From: Nesterenkonia populi
Lineage (GTDB): Bacteria > Actinomycetota > Actinomycetes > Actinomycetales > Micrococcaceae
Direction of reading: 5' to 3'
Assembly (NCBI RefSeq): GCF_007994735.1
Contig: NZ_VOIL01000001.1
Span: forward strand, 1,550,001 to 1,614,000
DNA length: 64,000 bases
Shown here: one piece after another, positions 16,387 through 26,314 of the stretch
How positions within the stretch are numbered: the stretch's first letter is position 1
Layout: each line of letters begins with the position of its first letter
The notes under the pieces: model-generated
Seen by the model: only the letters and a program-made list of their open reading frames with translations
Told to the model about the DNA's origin: nothing
The model's database searches: none
Program-made: the position numbers and the translations under genes

Positions 16387-18042
16387 GTGACTCCTGAAGA
16401 ACTCTCCGCAGCCGTGAAGACCGTGCTCGCCCAGGCCGTTGAGGCCGGCGAGCTGAGCCTCGAGGTGCCGGACGAGGTCCGAGTCGAGCGGCCCAAGAGC
16501 CGAGACCACGGCGACTGGGCCACCAACATTGCCCTGCAGCTGGCCAAGCCCGCTGGAATGAGCCCCCGCGCGCTCGCCGACATCCTCGCCGCACGCCTGG
16601 GGGAGGCCTCCGGCATTTCGCAGGTGGAGGTCGCCGGCCCAGGCTTCATCAACATCACCCTCGACGCCGCCGCTGCCGGTGAGCTTGCCCGCACCATCGT
16701 GGAGGCCGGCGAGATCTTCGGGCACAACGAGGCCCTCACCGGGCACATCATCAACCTGGAGTACGTCTCCGCGAACCCGACCGGTCCGCTGCACATCGGC
16801 CACACCCGCTGGGCGGCGCTCGGCGACGCGGTCGGCCGGCTCCTGCGGGCCTCCGGGGCGCAGGTCACCACTGAGTACTACATCAACGACGCCGGCAACC
16901 AGATGAACGTCTTCGCCTCCAGCGTGCTGGCCCGGCTTCACGGCGAGGAGGTTCCGGAGGGCGGCTACCCCGGCGAGTACGTCGCCGAGCTCGCCGAAGC
17001 AGCTGCGGCCCAGCACCCTGACATCCGTGAGCTGGGCCGTGATGAGGCCCTGCCCATCGTCCGGGAGGCCGCCTACCAGGAGCAGATGAAGCTGCTGCGC
17101 CGGACCCTGGAGAACTTCGGCGTCCACTTCGACCAGTGGTTCTCCGAGCGGACCCTGCACGAAGGCGGGAAGATCGACGACGCCATCGCCGCCCTGCGCG
17201 AGCAGGGCCACGTCGATGACCGCGACGGCGCCATCTGGCTGCGCACCACTGATTTCGGCGACGACAAGGACCGTGTCCTCGTCAAAGACGACGGCGAGCC
17301 CACCTACTTCGCCGCCGACGCCGCCTACTACCTCTCCAAGCGCGACCGTGGCTTCGAGGAGAAGATCTACCTTCTCGGCGCCGATCATCACGGCTACGTG
17401 GGCCGGCTCAAGGCCATAGCCGCCTGCGCCGGCGACGACCCTCAGCAGAACATCGAGATTCTCATCGGCCAGCTGATGAGCGTCAGGGGGGCGAGGCTCT
17501 CGAAGCGCAAGGGCAACATCATCGCCCTCGATGACCTCATCGAATGGCTCGGCGCGGACGCTCTGCGCTACACCTTGGCTCGCTACCCCGCGGACTCGCC
17601 CATCGATGTGGACCCGGACCTGCTGCAGTCGCGCACCAACGAGAACCCCGTCTTCTACGTGCAGTACGCCCACGCGCGTGCCTGCAACGCAGCCCGCAAC
17701 GCGGAGGCTCACGGTGTGGACCGCAGCAGCTTCGACGCCGCTCTGCTCACCCACCAGACGGAGGAGGAGCTGCTGGCCCACCTCGGCAGCTTCCCCTCCG
17801 TGGTGGCCTCCGCCGCCGAGCTCCGTGAGCCGCACCGGGTGGCTCGTTACCTTGAGGGCCTCGCCGCGGCCTACCACGGCTGGTACGCCAAGTGCCGGGT
17901 AGCGCCGTCGACTCACCAGGACGGCACCGTGGAGCCGGTGACCGACCTCAACCGCACCCGCCTCTGGCTCAACGACGCCGCAGTCCAGGTGCTCCGCAAC
18001 GGGCTGGCCCTCCTCGGAGTCAGCGCACCGGAGAAGATGTGA
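16387..18042 (+). CDS. argS: Arginyl-tRNA synthetase
   Basis: Charges tRNA-Arg. Class I synthetase of 551 aa with HIGH at residues 136-139 (GPLHIGHTRW) and the KMSKS-equivalent LSKRKGN around residue 372, followed by the helical anticodon-binding domain. It starts with GTG at 16387, probably without a leader. Its TGA overlaps the GTG start of lysA by three bases, so the two are coupled, as in other actinobacteria. Confidence 0.97.
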   Translation: MTPEELSAAVKTVLAQAVEAGELSLEVPDEVRVERPKSRDHGDWATNIALQLAKPAGMSPRALADILAARLGEASGISQVEVAGPGFINITLDAAAAGELARTIVEAGEIFGHNEALTGHIINLEYVSANPTGPLHIGHTRWAALGDAVGRLLRASGAQVTTEYYINDAGNQMNVFASSVLARLHGEEVPEGGYPGEYVAELAEAAAAQHPDIRELGRDEALPIVREAAYQEQMKLLRRTLENFGVHFDQWFSERTLHEGGKIDDAIAALREQGHVDDRDGAIWLRTTDFGDDKDRVLVKDDGEPTYFAADAAYYLSKRDRGFEEKIYLLGADHHGYVGRLKAIAACAGDDPQQNIEILIGQLMSVRGARLSKRKGNIIALDDLIEWLGADALRYTLARYPADSPIDVDPDLLQSRTNENPVFYVQYAHARACNAARNAEAHGVDRSSFDAALLTHQTEEELLAHLGSFPSVVASAAELREPHRVARYLEGLAAAYHGWYAKCRVAPSTHQDGTVEPVTDLNRTRLWLNDAAVQVLRNGLALLGVSAPEKM

Positions 18043-19538
18043 GCAGCATGACGACGCCCCCGCACCCGCTCGCTCCCGCATGGCTCACTCCGCGTGAGTC
18101 CTCCGAGGACCTGGAGCAGAAGCTCTTCCCCTCCGATGCCGGCCGCACCGCCGAGGGCGAGCTCACTCTCGGCGGCATCCCTGTCTCTCAGCTCGCAGCC
18201 GAGCACGGCACCCCGCTCTACGTAGTCTCCGAGGCCGACTTCCGCCGTCGGGCCCGGGCCTTCCGCGAAGCATTTGCCGAAGCGTTCGCCCCCGAGACTG
18301 AGGTGGATGTCTTCTACGCAGGCAAGGCTTTTCTCACCACCCACGCGGCACGGTGGGCCGCGGAGGAGGGGCTGAACATCGACACCGCCAGCGGCGGGGA
18401 GCTGAGCCTCGCCCTCGCGGCCGGGATCGAGCCGCGGCGCATCGGTCTGCACGGCAACAACAAGTCCGACGCTGAGATCGTCCAAGCGCTGCGGACCGGT
18501 GTGGGGCGGGTCATCGCTGACTCCCTCGATGAGCTCTTCCGCATCTCTGATCTCGCAACCGGCCTCGGAGTCACCGCCCCGGTGATGCTGCGGCTGACCC
18601 CGGGGGTGCACGCCTCCACCCACGAGCACATCGCCACCGCTCATGAGGACCAGAAATTCGGGCTCTCTCTCACTCCGGCCGCCGCAGAGGACTCCGCCCT
18701 CACAGCGGGGGGTGCGGCCGACGCTGCCGTGCAGAACGGCGGCGAGCACCGCGGCTCTCCGGCATGGTCCGCCGTGCAGACGGCGCTGAACCTCTCCGGC
18801 GTGGAGCTGCTGGGGCTGCACTGTCACATCGGCTCTCAGATCTTCGAGCCGGACGGCTTCGAGCTCGCCGCACGCAGACTCATCGGCTTCCTCGCCGCCG
18901 TTCGCGATGCCCACGGCGTGGAGCTGGCCGAGCTGGATCTGGGAGGCGGGCACGGAATCGCCTACACCGAGGCCGACACTCCGCGGGGCCCGCAGGAGAT
19001 CGCGGAGGCTCTGGCCGGCACTGTGAAGACGGCCTGTCTCGAGAATGGCCTTGACATCCCGCGCATCAGCATCGAGCCGGGCCGGGCGATCGCCGGCCCC
19101 GCGGGGGTGACCCTCTACACCGCTGGTGTGACCAAGGACGTGGTCGTTGAGGAAGGCCTGACCCGTCGGTACGTCGCTGTCGACGGCGGCATGGGGGACA
19201 ACCCGCGTCCGGTGCTCTACGACGCTGACTATTCTGCGGTGCTTGCGTCCCGTTCCCAGGAGGGTGAGCACGCCCTGTCTCGCATCGTGGGCAAACACTG
19301 CGAGTCCGGTGACATCGTGGTCCGAAACGTATACTTGCCGACGGCTGTGGGCCGGGGGGACATCCTCGCTGTGCCTGCCACCGGGGCCTACTGCCACTCA
19401 CTGTCGAGCAACTACAACTACCTCACCCGTCCGGCTGTCGTCGGCGTCACAGGGGGTGAGTCTCAGGTGCTGATCCGCCGCGAGACTGTTGACACGATGC
19501 TCGCCCGGGACACCGGCTACGCCGCCGGCTCCCGCTGA
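18039..19538 (+). CDS. lysA: Diaminopimelate decarboxylase
   Basis: Makes L-lysine from meso-diaminopimelate, a PLP enzyme. Lys96 in YAGKAF is the predicted Schiff-base residue; HIGSQIF, GGGHGI and EPGRAI follow in the expected order. A GTG at 18039 overlaps the argS stop and has GGAG 5 bases before it; the ATG at 18048 is an alternative with poorer spacing. Length is 499 aa, slightly long because of an Ala/Gly-rich insertion of about 20-25 residues before LLGLHCHIGSQ. It opens a lysine/threonine biosynthesis run with hom, thrC and thrB. Confidence 0.95.
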   Translation: MSSMTTPPHPLAPAWLTPRESSEDLEQKLFPSDAGRTAEGELTLGGIPVSQLAAEHGTPLYVVSEADFRRRARAFREAFAEAFAPETEVDVFYAGKAFLTTHAARWAAEEGLNIDTASGGELSLALAAGIEPRRIGLHGNNKSDAEIVQALRTGVGRVIADSLDELFRISDLATGLGVTAPVMLRLTPGVHASTHEHIATAHEDQKFGLSLTPAAAEDSALTAGGAADAAVQNGGEHRGSPAWSAVQTALNLSGVELLGLHCHIGSQIFEPDGFELAARRLIGFLAAVRDAHGVELAELDLGGGHGIAYTEADTPRGPQEIAEALAGTVKTACLENGLDIPRISIEPGRAIAGPAGVTLYTAGVTKDVVVEEGLTRRYVAVDGGMGDNPRPVLYDADYSAVLASRSQEGEHALSRIVGKHCESGDIVVRNVYLPTAVGRGDILAVPATGAYCHSLSSNYNYLTRPAVVGVTGGESQVLIRRETVDTMLARDTGYAAGSR

Positions 19539-19572
19539 CCGCATGCACACCGCAACTGATGAAGGGGTGAAC

Positions 19573-20895
19573 GTGGCAGAGCCCATCACTATCGGCCTGC
19601 TCGGCGCAGGAAGCGTCGGGGCGCAGGTCGCCCGCACACTGGTCGAGGAGCGGGAGCTGATCTCTGCCCGCGTCGGAGCCCCTGTGCGCGTCGCCGGCGT
19701 CGCCGTCCGCGACGTGGAGACCCCCCGTGACTGGCGCATCCCCAAGGAGCTGCTCACCACCGACGCCGAGGCGCTGGTGGACGAGGCGGATCTCGTCATC
19801 GAACTGATCGGCGGCTTCGAGCCGGCCGGGGCGCTGGTGGAGCGGGCGCTTCGGCAGGGAACCGCCGTAGTCACAGGCAACAAGGCGCTGCTGGCAGCAC
19901 GCGGGGACGAGCTGCACGCGTTGGCGGCCGAGACCGGTGCCCTGCTGCGGTACGAGGCCTCCGTGGGCGGGGCCATCCCCATTCTGCGGCCCATCGAGGA
20001 TTCTCTCTCGGGAGACCGCATCACCAAGGTGATGGGCATCGTCAACGGCACCACCAACTACATCCTCGACCAGATGGACACCACCGGCGCCGCCTTCGAC
20101 GACGCTTTGGCCGAAGCCCAGAAGCTCGGCTACGCGGAGGCTGACCCCAGCGCCGATGTGGACGGGCACGACGCCGCGGCAAAGGCGGCCATCCTCGGCA
20201 CGCTCGCCTTCCACGCTCCCTTCACCCTGGAGGACGTCTACTGCCAGGGCATCCGTGAGGTCACTCAGGAAGACATCGAGGCCGCGGCCTCCTCCGGCTA
20301 CGTCATCAAGCTGCTCGCCATCGTTGAGCGGCAGAACGGCGGAGCGGTGCTGCGCGTGCACCCCACCCTGCTGGCCCGCACCCACCCGCTGGCCACCGTC
20401 CGGGGCGCGTTCAACGCGGTCTTTGTGGTTGCCGAGAGCGCCGGTGAGCTGATGTTCTACGGCCAGGGCGCCGGCGGGGTTCCCACCTCCAGCGCCATCA
20501 TGGGCGATGTGGTGGCAGTGGCCCGCCGCATCCGGTCGGCGGTCCCGGAGACCCCGCTTCTCTCCGATGCTGAGGACCTGCACGCGCTGACCATCGATGC
20601 CGCGGAGACCCAGTACTACATCGATATGCAAGTTGCCGACCAGGAGGGCGTGATCGCAGAGATCGCCCGGGTCCTGGCAGATCATCGAGTCTCCATTGAG
20701 TCGATGCGTCAGCCCGGCTCCGTCAGCCCCGAGGGCGAGGTGGAGGAGGCCGGCCGCGGCGACGCCGGCGCCCAGGTCCAGATCGTCACTCACCAGGCCA
20801 AGGAGGAGCACCTCCGGGCCACTGTGGAGACGCTGGAGTCCCTGGACGTGGTGAAGTCCATCAGCTCCGTGCTCCGGGTCGAAGTCGAGCAGTAG
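19573..20895 (+). CDS. hom: Homoserine dehydrogenase
   Basis: Reduces aspartate semialdehyde to homoserine, the branch to threonine and methionine. About 440 aa with the NAD(P)-binding GLLGAGSVG at the N-terminus, the catalytic domain with VNGTTNYIL, and a C-terminal ACT domain (from about residue 350) that normally senses threonine. GTG at 19573 was chosen, with GAAGGGG 5 bases before it; an ATG at 19543 has no ribosome site. It follows lysA by 34 bases. Confidence 0.94.
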   Translation: MAEPITIGLLGAGSVGAQVARTLVEERELISARVGAPVRVAGVAVRDVETPRDWRIPKELLTTDAEALVDEADLVIELIGGFEPAGALVERALRQGTAVVTGNKALLAARGDELHALAAETGALLRYEASVGGAIPILRPIEDSLSGDRITKVMGIVNGTTNYILDQMDTTGAAFDDALAEAQKLGYAEADPSADVDGHDAAAKAAILGTLAFHAPFTLEDVYCQGIREVTQEDIEAAASSGYVIKLLAIVERQNGGAVLRVHPTLLARTHPLATVRGAFNAVFVVAESAGELMFYGQGAGGVPTSSAIMGDVVAVARRIRSAVPETPLLSDAEDLHALTIDAAETQYYIDMQVADQEGVIAEIARVLADHRVSIESMRQPGSVSPEGEVEEAGRGDAGAQVQIVTHQAKEEHLRATVETLESLDVVKSISSVLRVEVEQ

Positions 20896-20926
20896 CCCTC
20901 AGCCGCACACAAGAAGGAGAGACCCC

Positions 20927-22009
20927 ATGGCCCATCTGTGGCGCGGAGTCATCAACGAGTACGCCGACCGCCTCCCGGTCACCGAGGACACCCGGGTCAT
21001 CACCCTGGGGGAGGGCGGGACACCTCTGGTGCACGCCCCCCACCTCTCCAAGCTGGTCGAGGGCGAGGTCCATCTGAAGGTCGAGGGGATGAACCCCACC
21101 GGATCCTTCAAGGACCGCGGTATGACCATGGCTATCACCGCCGCCGTGGCAGAGGGGGCCAAAGCGGTGGTGTGCGCTTCCACCGGCAACACCTCAGCCT
21201 CCGCAGCGGCCTACGCCACCCAGGCGGGGCTGACCTGCGCCGTGCTGGTGCCCGCCGGGAACATCGCCGTCGGCAAGCTCTCCCAGGCGGTCGCCCACGG
21301 CGCGGAGATCATTCAGATCGACGGAAACTTCGACGACGGCCTGGAGATCGCCCGCAAGCTCTCCGAGTCCTACCCGGTCTTCCTGGTGAACTCCGTGAAC
21401 CCCAACCGCATCGAAGGACAGAAGACGGCAGCCTTCGAGGTGGTGGACGCCCTCGGAGACGCACCTGACTACCACCTGCTGCCCGTCGGCAACGCCGGCA
21501 ACATCACTGCCTACTGGAAGGGCTACCGGGAGTATCACGAGGACGGCCCGGCCACCCAGACGCCCACCATGTGGGGCTTCCAGGCTGCGGGTGCGGCGCC
21601 GATCGTCGCCGGCCATCCCATCACCGAGCCGGACACGGTGGCCACCGCCATCCGCATCGGCAAGCCTGCCTCCTGGGAGTCTGCCGAAGCAGCGAGGGAC
21701 GAATCAGGCGGTCTGATCGAGGCCGTCACGGACGAGCAGATCCTCCACGCCCATCGGTGGCTCTCCGCCAAGGAGGGAGTCTTCGTGGAGCCAGCATCGG
21801 CATCCGGCGTAGCCGGCCTGCTGGCCAAGCATGCGGCCGGCCAGGTTCCCGCCGGCAGGAGCTGGGTGATCACGGTGACCGGCCACGGGCTGAAGGATGC
21901 CGACTGGGCGGTGAACAACCCCGAGGTTCTCGGAGCCGACGGGGCCCGCGACTTCACGACCCAGGTGCCCGCAGACGTTGAGACCGTCGCCCGCACCCTG
22001 GGCCTCTGA
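20927..22009 (+). CDS. thrC: Threonine synthase
   Basis: PLP enzyme converting O-phosphohomoserine to threonine. 360 aa; Lys62 in GSFKDRGMT is the PLP lysine and a GNAGN phosphate-binding loop follows near residue 190. This is the short actinobacterial class of ThrC. AAGGAGAG lies a few bases before the ATG. thrB begins 9 bases after its stop, giving the Actinobacterial order hom-thrC-thrB. Confidence 0.96.
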   Translation: MAHLWRGVINEYADRLPVTEDTRVITLGEGGTPLVHAPHLSKLVEGEVHLKVEGMNPTGSFKDRGMTMAITAAVAEGAKAVVCASTGNTSASAAAYATQAGLTCAVLVPAGNIAVGKLSQAVAHGAEIIQIDGNFDDGLEIARKLSESYPVFLVNSVNPNRIEGQKTAAFEVVDALGDAPDYHLLPVGNAGNITAYWKGYREYHEDGPATQTPTMWGFQAAGAAPIVAGHPITEPDTVATAIRIGKPASWESAEAARDESGGLIEAVTDEQILHAHRWLSAKEGVFVEPASASGVAGLLAKHAAGQVPAGRSWVITVTGHGLKDADWAVNNPEVLGADGARDFTTQVPADVETVARTLGL

Positions 22010-22018
22010 GCTGAGACG

Positions 22019-23014
22019 ATGTCTGCCGAACTGGCCGAGCCGCTGCGCCGCACGCGCCGCTTTGCCCTCACCGTCCCCGCGACCAGCGCCAATCTGGGTC
22101 CGGGCTATGACAGCATGGGGCTCGCCCTGGAGCTGCGCGACACCATCGAGGTGACCGCAGCGCCGCGGAGCCGCTCCGAGGCTGCGCGGGTCAGCGTGGC
22201 CATCACCGGCGAGGGTGCCGCAGACCTGCCGCAGGATGCTTCCCACCTGGTGATCGCCGTCGTCGAGAAGATCCTCGCCCAGCGCGGCTGCCGCCTGCCG
22301 GACCTGCACGTCCGGGCGCAGAACGTGATCCCGCACTCCCGCGGCCTGGGGTCCTCAGCCGCGGCGATCGCCACCGCCGTGGAGCTTGCCTCCCAGCTGC
22401 TGGCCGAGACCCCGGAGGGTGAGCTCAGCGAGGATGAGCGTCTGCAGATCGGATCCCGCCTTGAAGGGCATCCGGACAACTACGTCCCCGCGCTGCGCGG
22501 AGGAGCGGCCGTCTCCTGGGAGCGCAGCCCCGCGGAGGGCGGCACACGGATCTTCGGGACGGCCCGGCTTGAGCTGCACCCGGATCTGACCTGCGTGGCG
22601 GCAGTCCCTGATTTCGTGCAGTCCACCCAAGCTGCCCGCGGGCTCCTGCCGGCGGAGGTGCCGCACGCCGAGGCGGCTCGGAACTCATCCCGCTCGGCCC
22701 TGCTGGTGCATGCCCTTACCCGGGACCCGGACCTGCTGCTGGAGGCTACCGAGGATTCCCTGCACCAGGAGTACCGGCGCTCGGCCTTCCCCGCCTCGAT
22801 GAGCCTGGTGGACGCTCTCCGGGCTGAGGGGCGGGCGACAGTGATCTCCGGGGCAGGTCCCACGGTGCTTGTGCTGACCCGGAAGAACGAGGCCCGGCAC
22901 GTGGCCGAGCGGATCGCGGCCTGGGACGCCGAACAGGCGGGCTCGCACCGCTTCAGCCCTCAGATCCTGCCTATCACCGATACAGGTGTTACAGTGGAGC
23001 CAACCCCGCAGTGA
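22019..23014 (+). CDS. thrB: Homoserine kinase
   Basis: GHMP-family kinase that phosphorylates homoserine for threonine synthase. The 331 aa protein carries the GHMP ATP-binding loop SRGLGSSAAAIA near residue 105 and the early SANLGPGYDSMG segment, plus the late VISGAGPT motif. It begins 9 bases after thrC, ending the hom-thrC-thrB set. Confidence 0.96.
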   Translation: MSAELAEPLRRTRRFALTVPATSANLGPGYDSMGLALELRDTIEVTAAPRSRSEAARVSVAITGEGAADLPQDASHLVIAVVEKILAQRGCRLPDLHVRAQNVIPHSRGLGSSAAAIATAVELASQLLAETPEGELSEDERLQIGSRLEGHPDNYVPALRGGAAVSWERSPAEGGTRIFGTARLELHPDLTCVAAVPDFVQSTQAARGLLPAEVPHAEAARNSSRSALLVHALTRDPDLLLEATEDSLHQEYRRSAFPASMSLVDALRAEGRATVISGAGPTVLVLTRKNEARHVAERIAAWDAEQAGSHRFSPQILPITDTGVTVEPTPQ

Positions 23015-23064
23015 TGCGATCAGATCATAGGTCTGCGCAGATTCCGCTGCACCGGGGATCATCA

Positions 23065-23106
23065 CAGCTCTCCCATGCAGAGTGCATCAATTCTTATGGA
23101 GAGCTG
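23065..23106 (+). promoter_or_regulatory. Nested hairpin in the rho leader
   Basis: A perfect 9-bp stem (23065-23073 with 23098-23106) encloses a second perfect 5-bp hairpin, ATGCA-GAG-TGCAT (23075-23087). It lies in the 199-base gap between thrB and rho, about 110 bases before the rho start. A weak -10 (TACAGT, 22990-22995) at the thrB 3' end would place it in an mRNA leader. A role in attenuation or autocontrol of rho is inference. Confidence 0.5.
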
Positions 23107-23213
23107 GTCGTGCAATTCCGACGGTGACTTCTGATGCGCCGTTGATGAGACCGCAGGCCAATACACGCCACGACGCTCATTGAGCCTGCCCGACGAGGGA
23201 GAAGGAAACCTTC

Positions 23214-25115
23214 GTGACAGAAAGCACCATTGCGACCACCGAGGTCGACAGCGCTGAGCAGAACGGAAGCAGCTCGGCCGCCGGCGGAGGACTCGCCGGC
23301 CTCAAGCTTCCGCAGCTGAAGACTCTCGCCTCCCAGCTCGGCATCCCCGGGGCCTCCCGGATGCGCAAGTCTGACCTGGTGCAGGCCATCTCCGCCCACC
23401 AGCGCGGCGGCAGCTTCGCAGAGAAGAAGTCCCAGGACGAGAAGCCGGCGCAGGACGACGCCGCATCCGAGCCCGCCCAGTCCGCGGAGAAGAACGGTGC
23501 TGCCGAGCGCAGCGCTGAGAAGATCGGCGGGCAGAACGAGGAGCAGACTGAGCAGTCCTCCCCGGGCACTGGCCAGCAGGCCTCGCCGAACGACGGTGAG
23601 CAGCAGGGCGGCGGACGCAGCCGCAACCGGAACCGTCGCAACCGGAACCGCGGCGGCGAAGGCCAGGACAGCGCTGAGGGCGGCAATGAGCAGCCCTCGA
23701 AGAGCGATGACGGTGGCCAGGCCGGCGCTGAGGACCGCAGCAGCGCTGACCAGCAGCCCCAGCAGGACGGCGGCCGGCAGGACGAGCGCCGCGGAAACGA
23801 CCAGGACGGTCAGGGCGACGGCGAGGGCGGCGGACGCGGCCGCAACCGCCGCAACCGCAACCGCAAGGACCGGAACAAGCGCGGCCGCGGCCCGGAGCAC
23901 GACGGCGATGAGCAGGTGACCGACAGCGACCAGCTGATTCCGATCGCCGGCATCCTCGACGTGCTGGACAACTACGCGTTCGTCCGCACCTCCGGCTACC
24001 TGCCCGGCCAGAATGACGTCTACGTCTCCATGCAGCAGGTGAAGAAGAGCGGCCTGCGCAAGGGCGACGTCATCACCGGGTTCATCAAGGCCCCTGGCGA
24101 GGGCGGCGGCACCGAGCAGCCCCAGGGCGGCGGCCGCAACCAGAAGGGCGGCAAGAACCGCCAGAAGTTCAACGCTCTGGTGAAGGTTGAGAAGGTCAAC
24201 GGCCGCCCGGTCGAGTCCAATGGCGAGCGGGTCGACTTCAGCAAGCTCACCCCGCTCTACCCGCAGGAGCGCCTGCGCCTGGAGTCCAACGACCCCAAGG
24301 CTGTCGGCCCCCGTGTGATCGACCTGATCTCGCCCATCGGCAAGGGCCAGCGCGGTCTCATCGTCTCGCCGCCGAAGGCCGGCAAGACGATGATCCTGCA
24401 GGCGGTGGCCAACGCCGTCAAGCAGAACAACCCTGAGGTGCACCTGATGATGGTGCTCGTCGACGAGCGCCCTGAAGAGGTCACCGACATGCAGCGCACT
24501 GTCGACGGTGAGGTCATCGCCTCCACCTTCGACCGGCCCGCCGACGACCACACCACCGTCGCCGAGCTCGCCATCGAGCGGGCCAAGCGACTGGTGGAGC
24601 TCGGCAAGGACGTCGTCGTGCTGCTGGACTCCATGACCCGCCTGGGCCGCGCCTACAACCAGGCGGCCCCCGCCTCCGGCAGGATCCTCTCCGGCGGTGT
24701 GGACGCCTCCGCCCTCTACCCGCCCAAGCGGTTCTTCGGCGCCGCCCGCAACATCGAGAACGGCGGCTCCCTGACCATCCTCGCCACCGCACTGGTGGAG
24801 ACCGGATCCAAGATGGACGAGGTCATCTTCGAGGAGTTCAAGGGCACCGGCAACATGGAGCTGCGCCTGTCCCGCCAGCTGGCCGACAAGCGCATCTTCC
24901 CTGCCGTGGACGTCACCGCCTCCTCCACCCGTCGGGAGGAGGCCCTGCTCAGCCCCGACGAGGTCAAGATCATGTGGAAGCTGCGCAGGGTCCTTTCCGG
25001 CCTTGACCAGCAGCAGGGCCTCGAGCTGCTGATGTCCAAGCTGAAGGAGACCCAGTCCAACGCTGAGTTCCTCATGCTCACCCAGAAGACCACCCTGGGC
25101 GACAACGGCAAGTAG
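23214..25115 (+). CDS. rho: Transcription termination factor Rho with actinobacterial insertion domain
   Basis: Hexameric RNA helicase/translocase that ends transcription. 633 aa. A SAP-like Rho_N segment (about residues 25-65) is followed by a long insertion (about 65-235) that is almost all Gln, Glu, Asp, Gly, Arg and Asn and must be disordered; then the cold-shock-type RNA-binding fold starting [12 protein letters not shown], and the RecA-like core with Walker A PPKAGKT (Lys391) and [16 protein letters not shown]. Long RG/RN-rich insertions are known in Micrococcus and mycobacterial Rho and extend RNA contacts. GTG start after GAAGGAAACC. Confidence 0.97.
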   Translation: MTESTIATTEVDSAEQNGSSSAAGGGLAGLKLPQLKTLASQLGIPGASRMRKSDLVQAISAHQRGGSFAEKKSQDEKPAQDDAASEPAQSAEKNGAAERSAEKIGGQNEEQTEQSSPGTGQQASPNDGEQQGGGRSRNRNRRNRNRGGEGQDSAEGGNEQPSKSDDGGQAGAEDRSSADQQPQQDGGRQDERRGNDQDGQGDGEGGGRGRNRRNRNRKDRNKRGRGPEHDGDEQVTDSDQLIPIAGILDVLDNYAFVRTSGYLPGQNDVYVSMQQVKKSGLRKGDVITGFIKAPGEGGGTEQPQGGGRNQKGGKNRQKFNALVKVEKVNGRPVESNGERVDFSKLTPLYPQERLRLESNDPKAVGPRVIDLISPIGKGQRGLIVSPPKAGKTMILQAVANAVKQNNPEVHLMMVLVDERPEEVTDMQRTVDGEVIASTFDRPADDHTTVAELAIERAKRLVELGKDVVVLLDSMTRLGRAYNQAAPASGRILSGGVDASALYPPKRFFGAARNIENGGSLTILATALVETGSKMDEVIFEEFKGTGNMELRLSRQLADKRIFPAVDVTASSTRREEALLSPDEVKIMWKLRRVLSGLDQQQGLELLMSKLKETQSNAEFLMLTQKTTLGDNGK

Positions 25116-25125
25116 CGTCCCGGAG

Positions 25126-25164
25126 AAGACCCCGTCGGCATCAGAAGCGCCGGCGGGGTCTTTT
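25126..25164 (+). terminator. Intrinsic terminator after rho
   Basis: A 14-bp stem (25126-25139 with 25149-25162, one G-U pair) and 9-base loop run directly into TTTT (25161-25164). It is the most canonical Rho-independent terminator in the window and separates rho from prfA. Confidence 0.88.
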
Positions 25165-25207
25165 CGGATCTGGACCCGCCCCACGCCGCACCACCCAGAA
25201 AGTCACG

Positions 25208-26314
25208 ATGAGCCTAGAGATCAATCCGCGCATGTTCGACTCGGTCGACTCGATGCTGGAGGAGCACGCTGAGATCCAGCAGCAGATGGCCGACCCCGAG
25301 ACCCACAATGATCAGGCGCTGGCCCGCCGGCTGGGCCGCCGCTACGCACGGCTCAACGGTGTGGTGGAGGCCCACAGGCGCTGGAAGGGCCTGCAGGAGG
25401 ACCTGGCCGCGGCGGAAGAGATGGCGGATGAGGACTCCGAGCTGGCCGCTGAGGTGCCCCAGCTGAAGGGTGACCTGGAGGAGGCCTCCGAGCGGCTGCT
25501 GCGGATGCTCATCCCGCGTGACGAGAACGACGCCCGCAACGCGATCGTGGAGATCAAGGGCGGCGCCGGCGGCGACGAGGCGGCCATCTTTGCCGGAGAC
25601 CTGCTGCGGATGTACACCCGGTACGCGGACGCGAAAGGCTGGAAGACCGAGCTGCTCGCCGCCACGCCCTCTGAGGCCGGCGGGTACAAAGACGTGCAGA
25701 TTGCTGTCAAGGGCAGCTCCAACGACCCCGCCGAGGGTGTCTTCGCCCACCTGAAGTTCGAGGGCGGGGTGCACAGGGTTCAGCGTGTGCCGGAGACCGA
25801 GTCGCAGGGTCGCATCCACACCTCAGCCGCGGGGGTGCTCGTCATGCCTGAGGTGGATGAGCCGGAGGAGGTCGAGATCAGCCAGAACGACCTGCGCATC
25901 GACTACTTCCGCTCCTCCGGCCCCGGCGGACAGAGCGTGAACACCACGGACTCTGCGGTCCGCCTCACCCATGAGCCCACCGGCATTGTGGTCTCCATGC
26001 AGAACGAGAAGTCTCAGCTGCAGAACCGTGAGGCAGCGATGCGCGTGCTGCGCTCCCGTCTGCTCGCGCACCAGCAGGAGCAGATCGACGCTGAGAACGC
26101 CGAGGCCCGCAAATCCCAGGTGCGGACCATGGACCGCTCTGAGCGCATCCGCACCTACAACTTCCCGGAGAGCCGGATCGCCGATCACCGCACCGGATAC
26201 AAGGCCTACAACCTCGACGCCGTCATCAACGGAGATCTGGAGGCCGTCATCCAATCCTGCATACAGATGGACGAGGCTGAGCGGCTGGCGGCCCTCTCCG
26301 AGCATGACGACTGA
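25208..26314 (+). CDS. prfA: Peptide chain release factor 1
   Basis: Reads UAA and UAG stop codons and triggers peptide release. 368 aa with GGQ at residues 240-242 ([10 protein letters not shown]) and the RF1-type anticodon loop [14 protein letters not shown] (PET in place of the common PAT/PVT). The GGQ glutamine is the target of PrmC, encoded next and overlapping by 11 bases. Only a weak ribosome site (AGAAAG) precedes the ATG; ATG at 25232 is an alternative start. Confidence 0.96.
   Translation: MSLEINPRMFDSVDSMLEEHAEIQQQMADPETHNDQALARRLGRRYARLNGVVEAHRRWKGLQEDLAAAEEMADEDSELAAEVPQLKGDLEEASERLLRMLIPRDENDARNAIVEIKGGAGGDEAAIFAGDLLRMYTRYADAKGWKTELLAATPSEAGGYKDVQIAVKGSSNDPAEGVFAHLKFEGGVHRVQRVPETESQGRIHTSAAGVLVMPEVDEPEEVEISQNDLRIDYFRSSGPGGQSVNTTDSAVRLTHEPTGIVVSMQNEKSQLQNREAAMRVLRSRLLAHQQEQIDAENAEARKSQVRTMDRSERIRTYNFPESRIADHRTGYKAYNLDAVINGDLEAVIQSCIQMDEAERLAALSEHDD

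Noticed and set aside
16195..18081. 628-codon open frame on the minus strand across argS
   Set aside because: It is the complementary frame of a high-GC gene. Its Val/Gly/Leu/His-rich translation has no domain, and argS on the plus strand has clear catalytic motifs.
23094..25184. 696-codon minus-strand frame across rho
   Set aside because: Translation is repetitive Ala/Val/Leu caused by the GC-rich insertion codons of rho read backwards; no start signal or family resemblance.
25116..25207. A missing rpmE (L31) gene between rho and prfA
   Set aside because: Mycobacteria carry rpmE here, but the 92-base gap holds only the terminator; many Micrococcales have rpmE elsewhere, so this is not evidence of loss.
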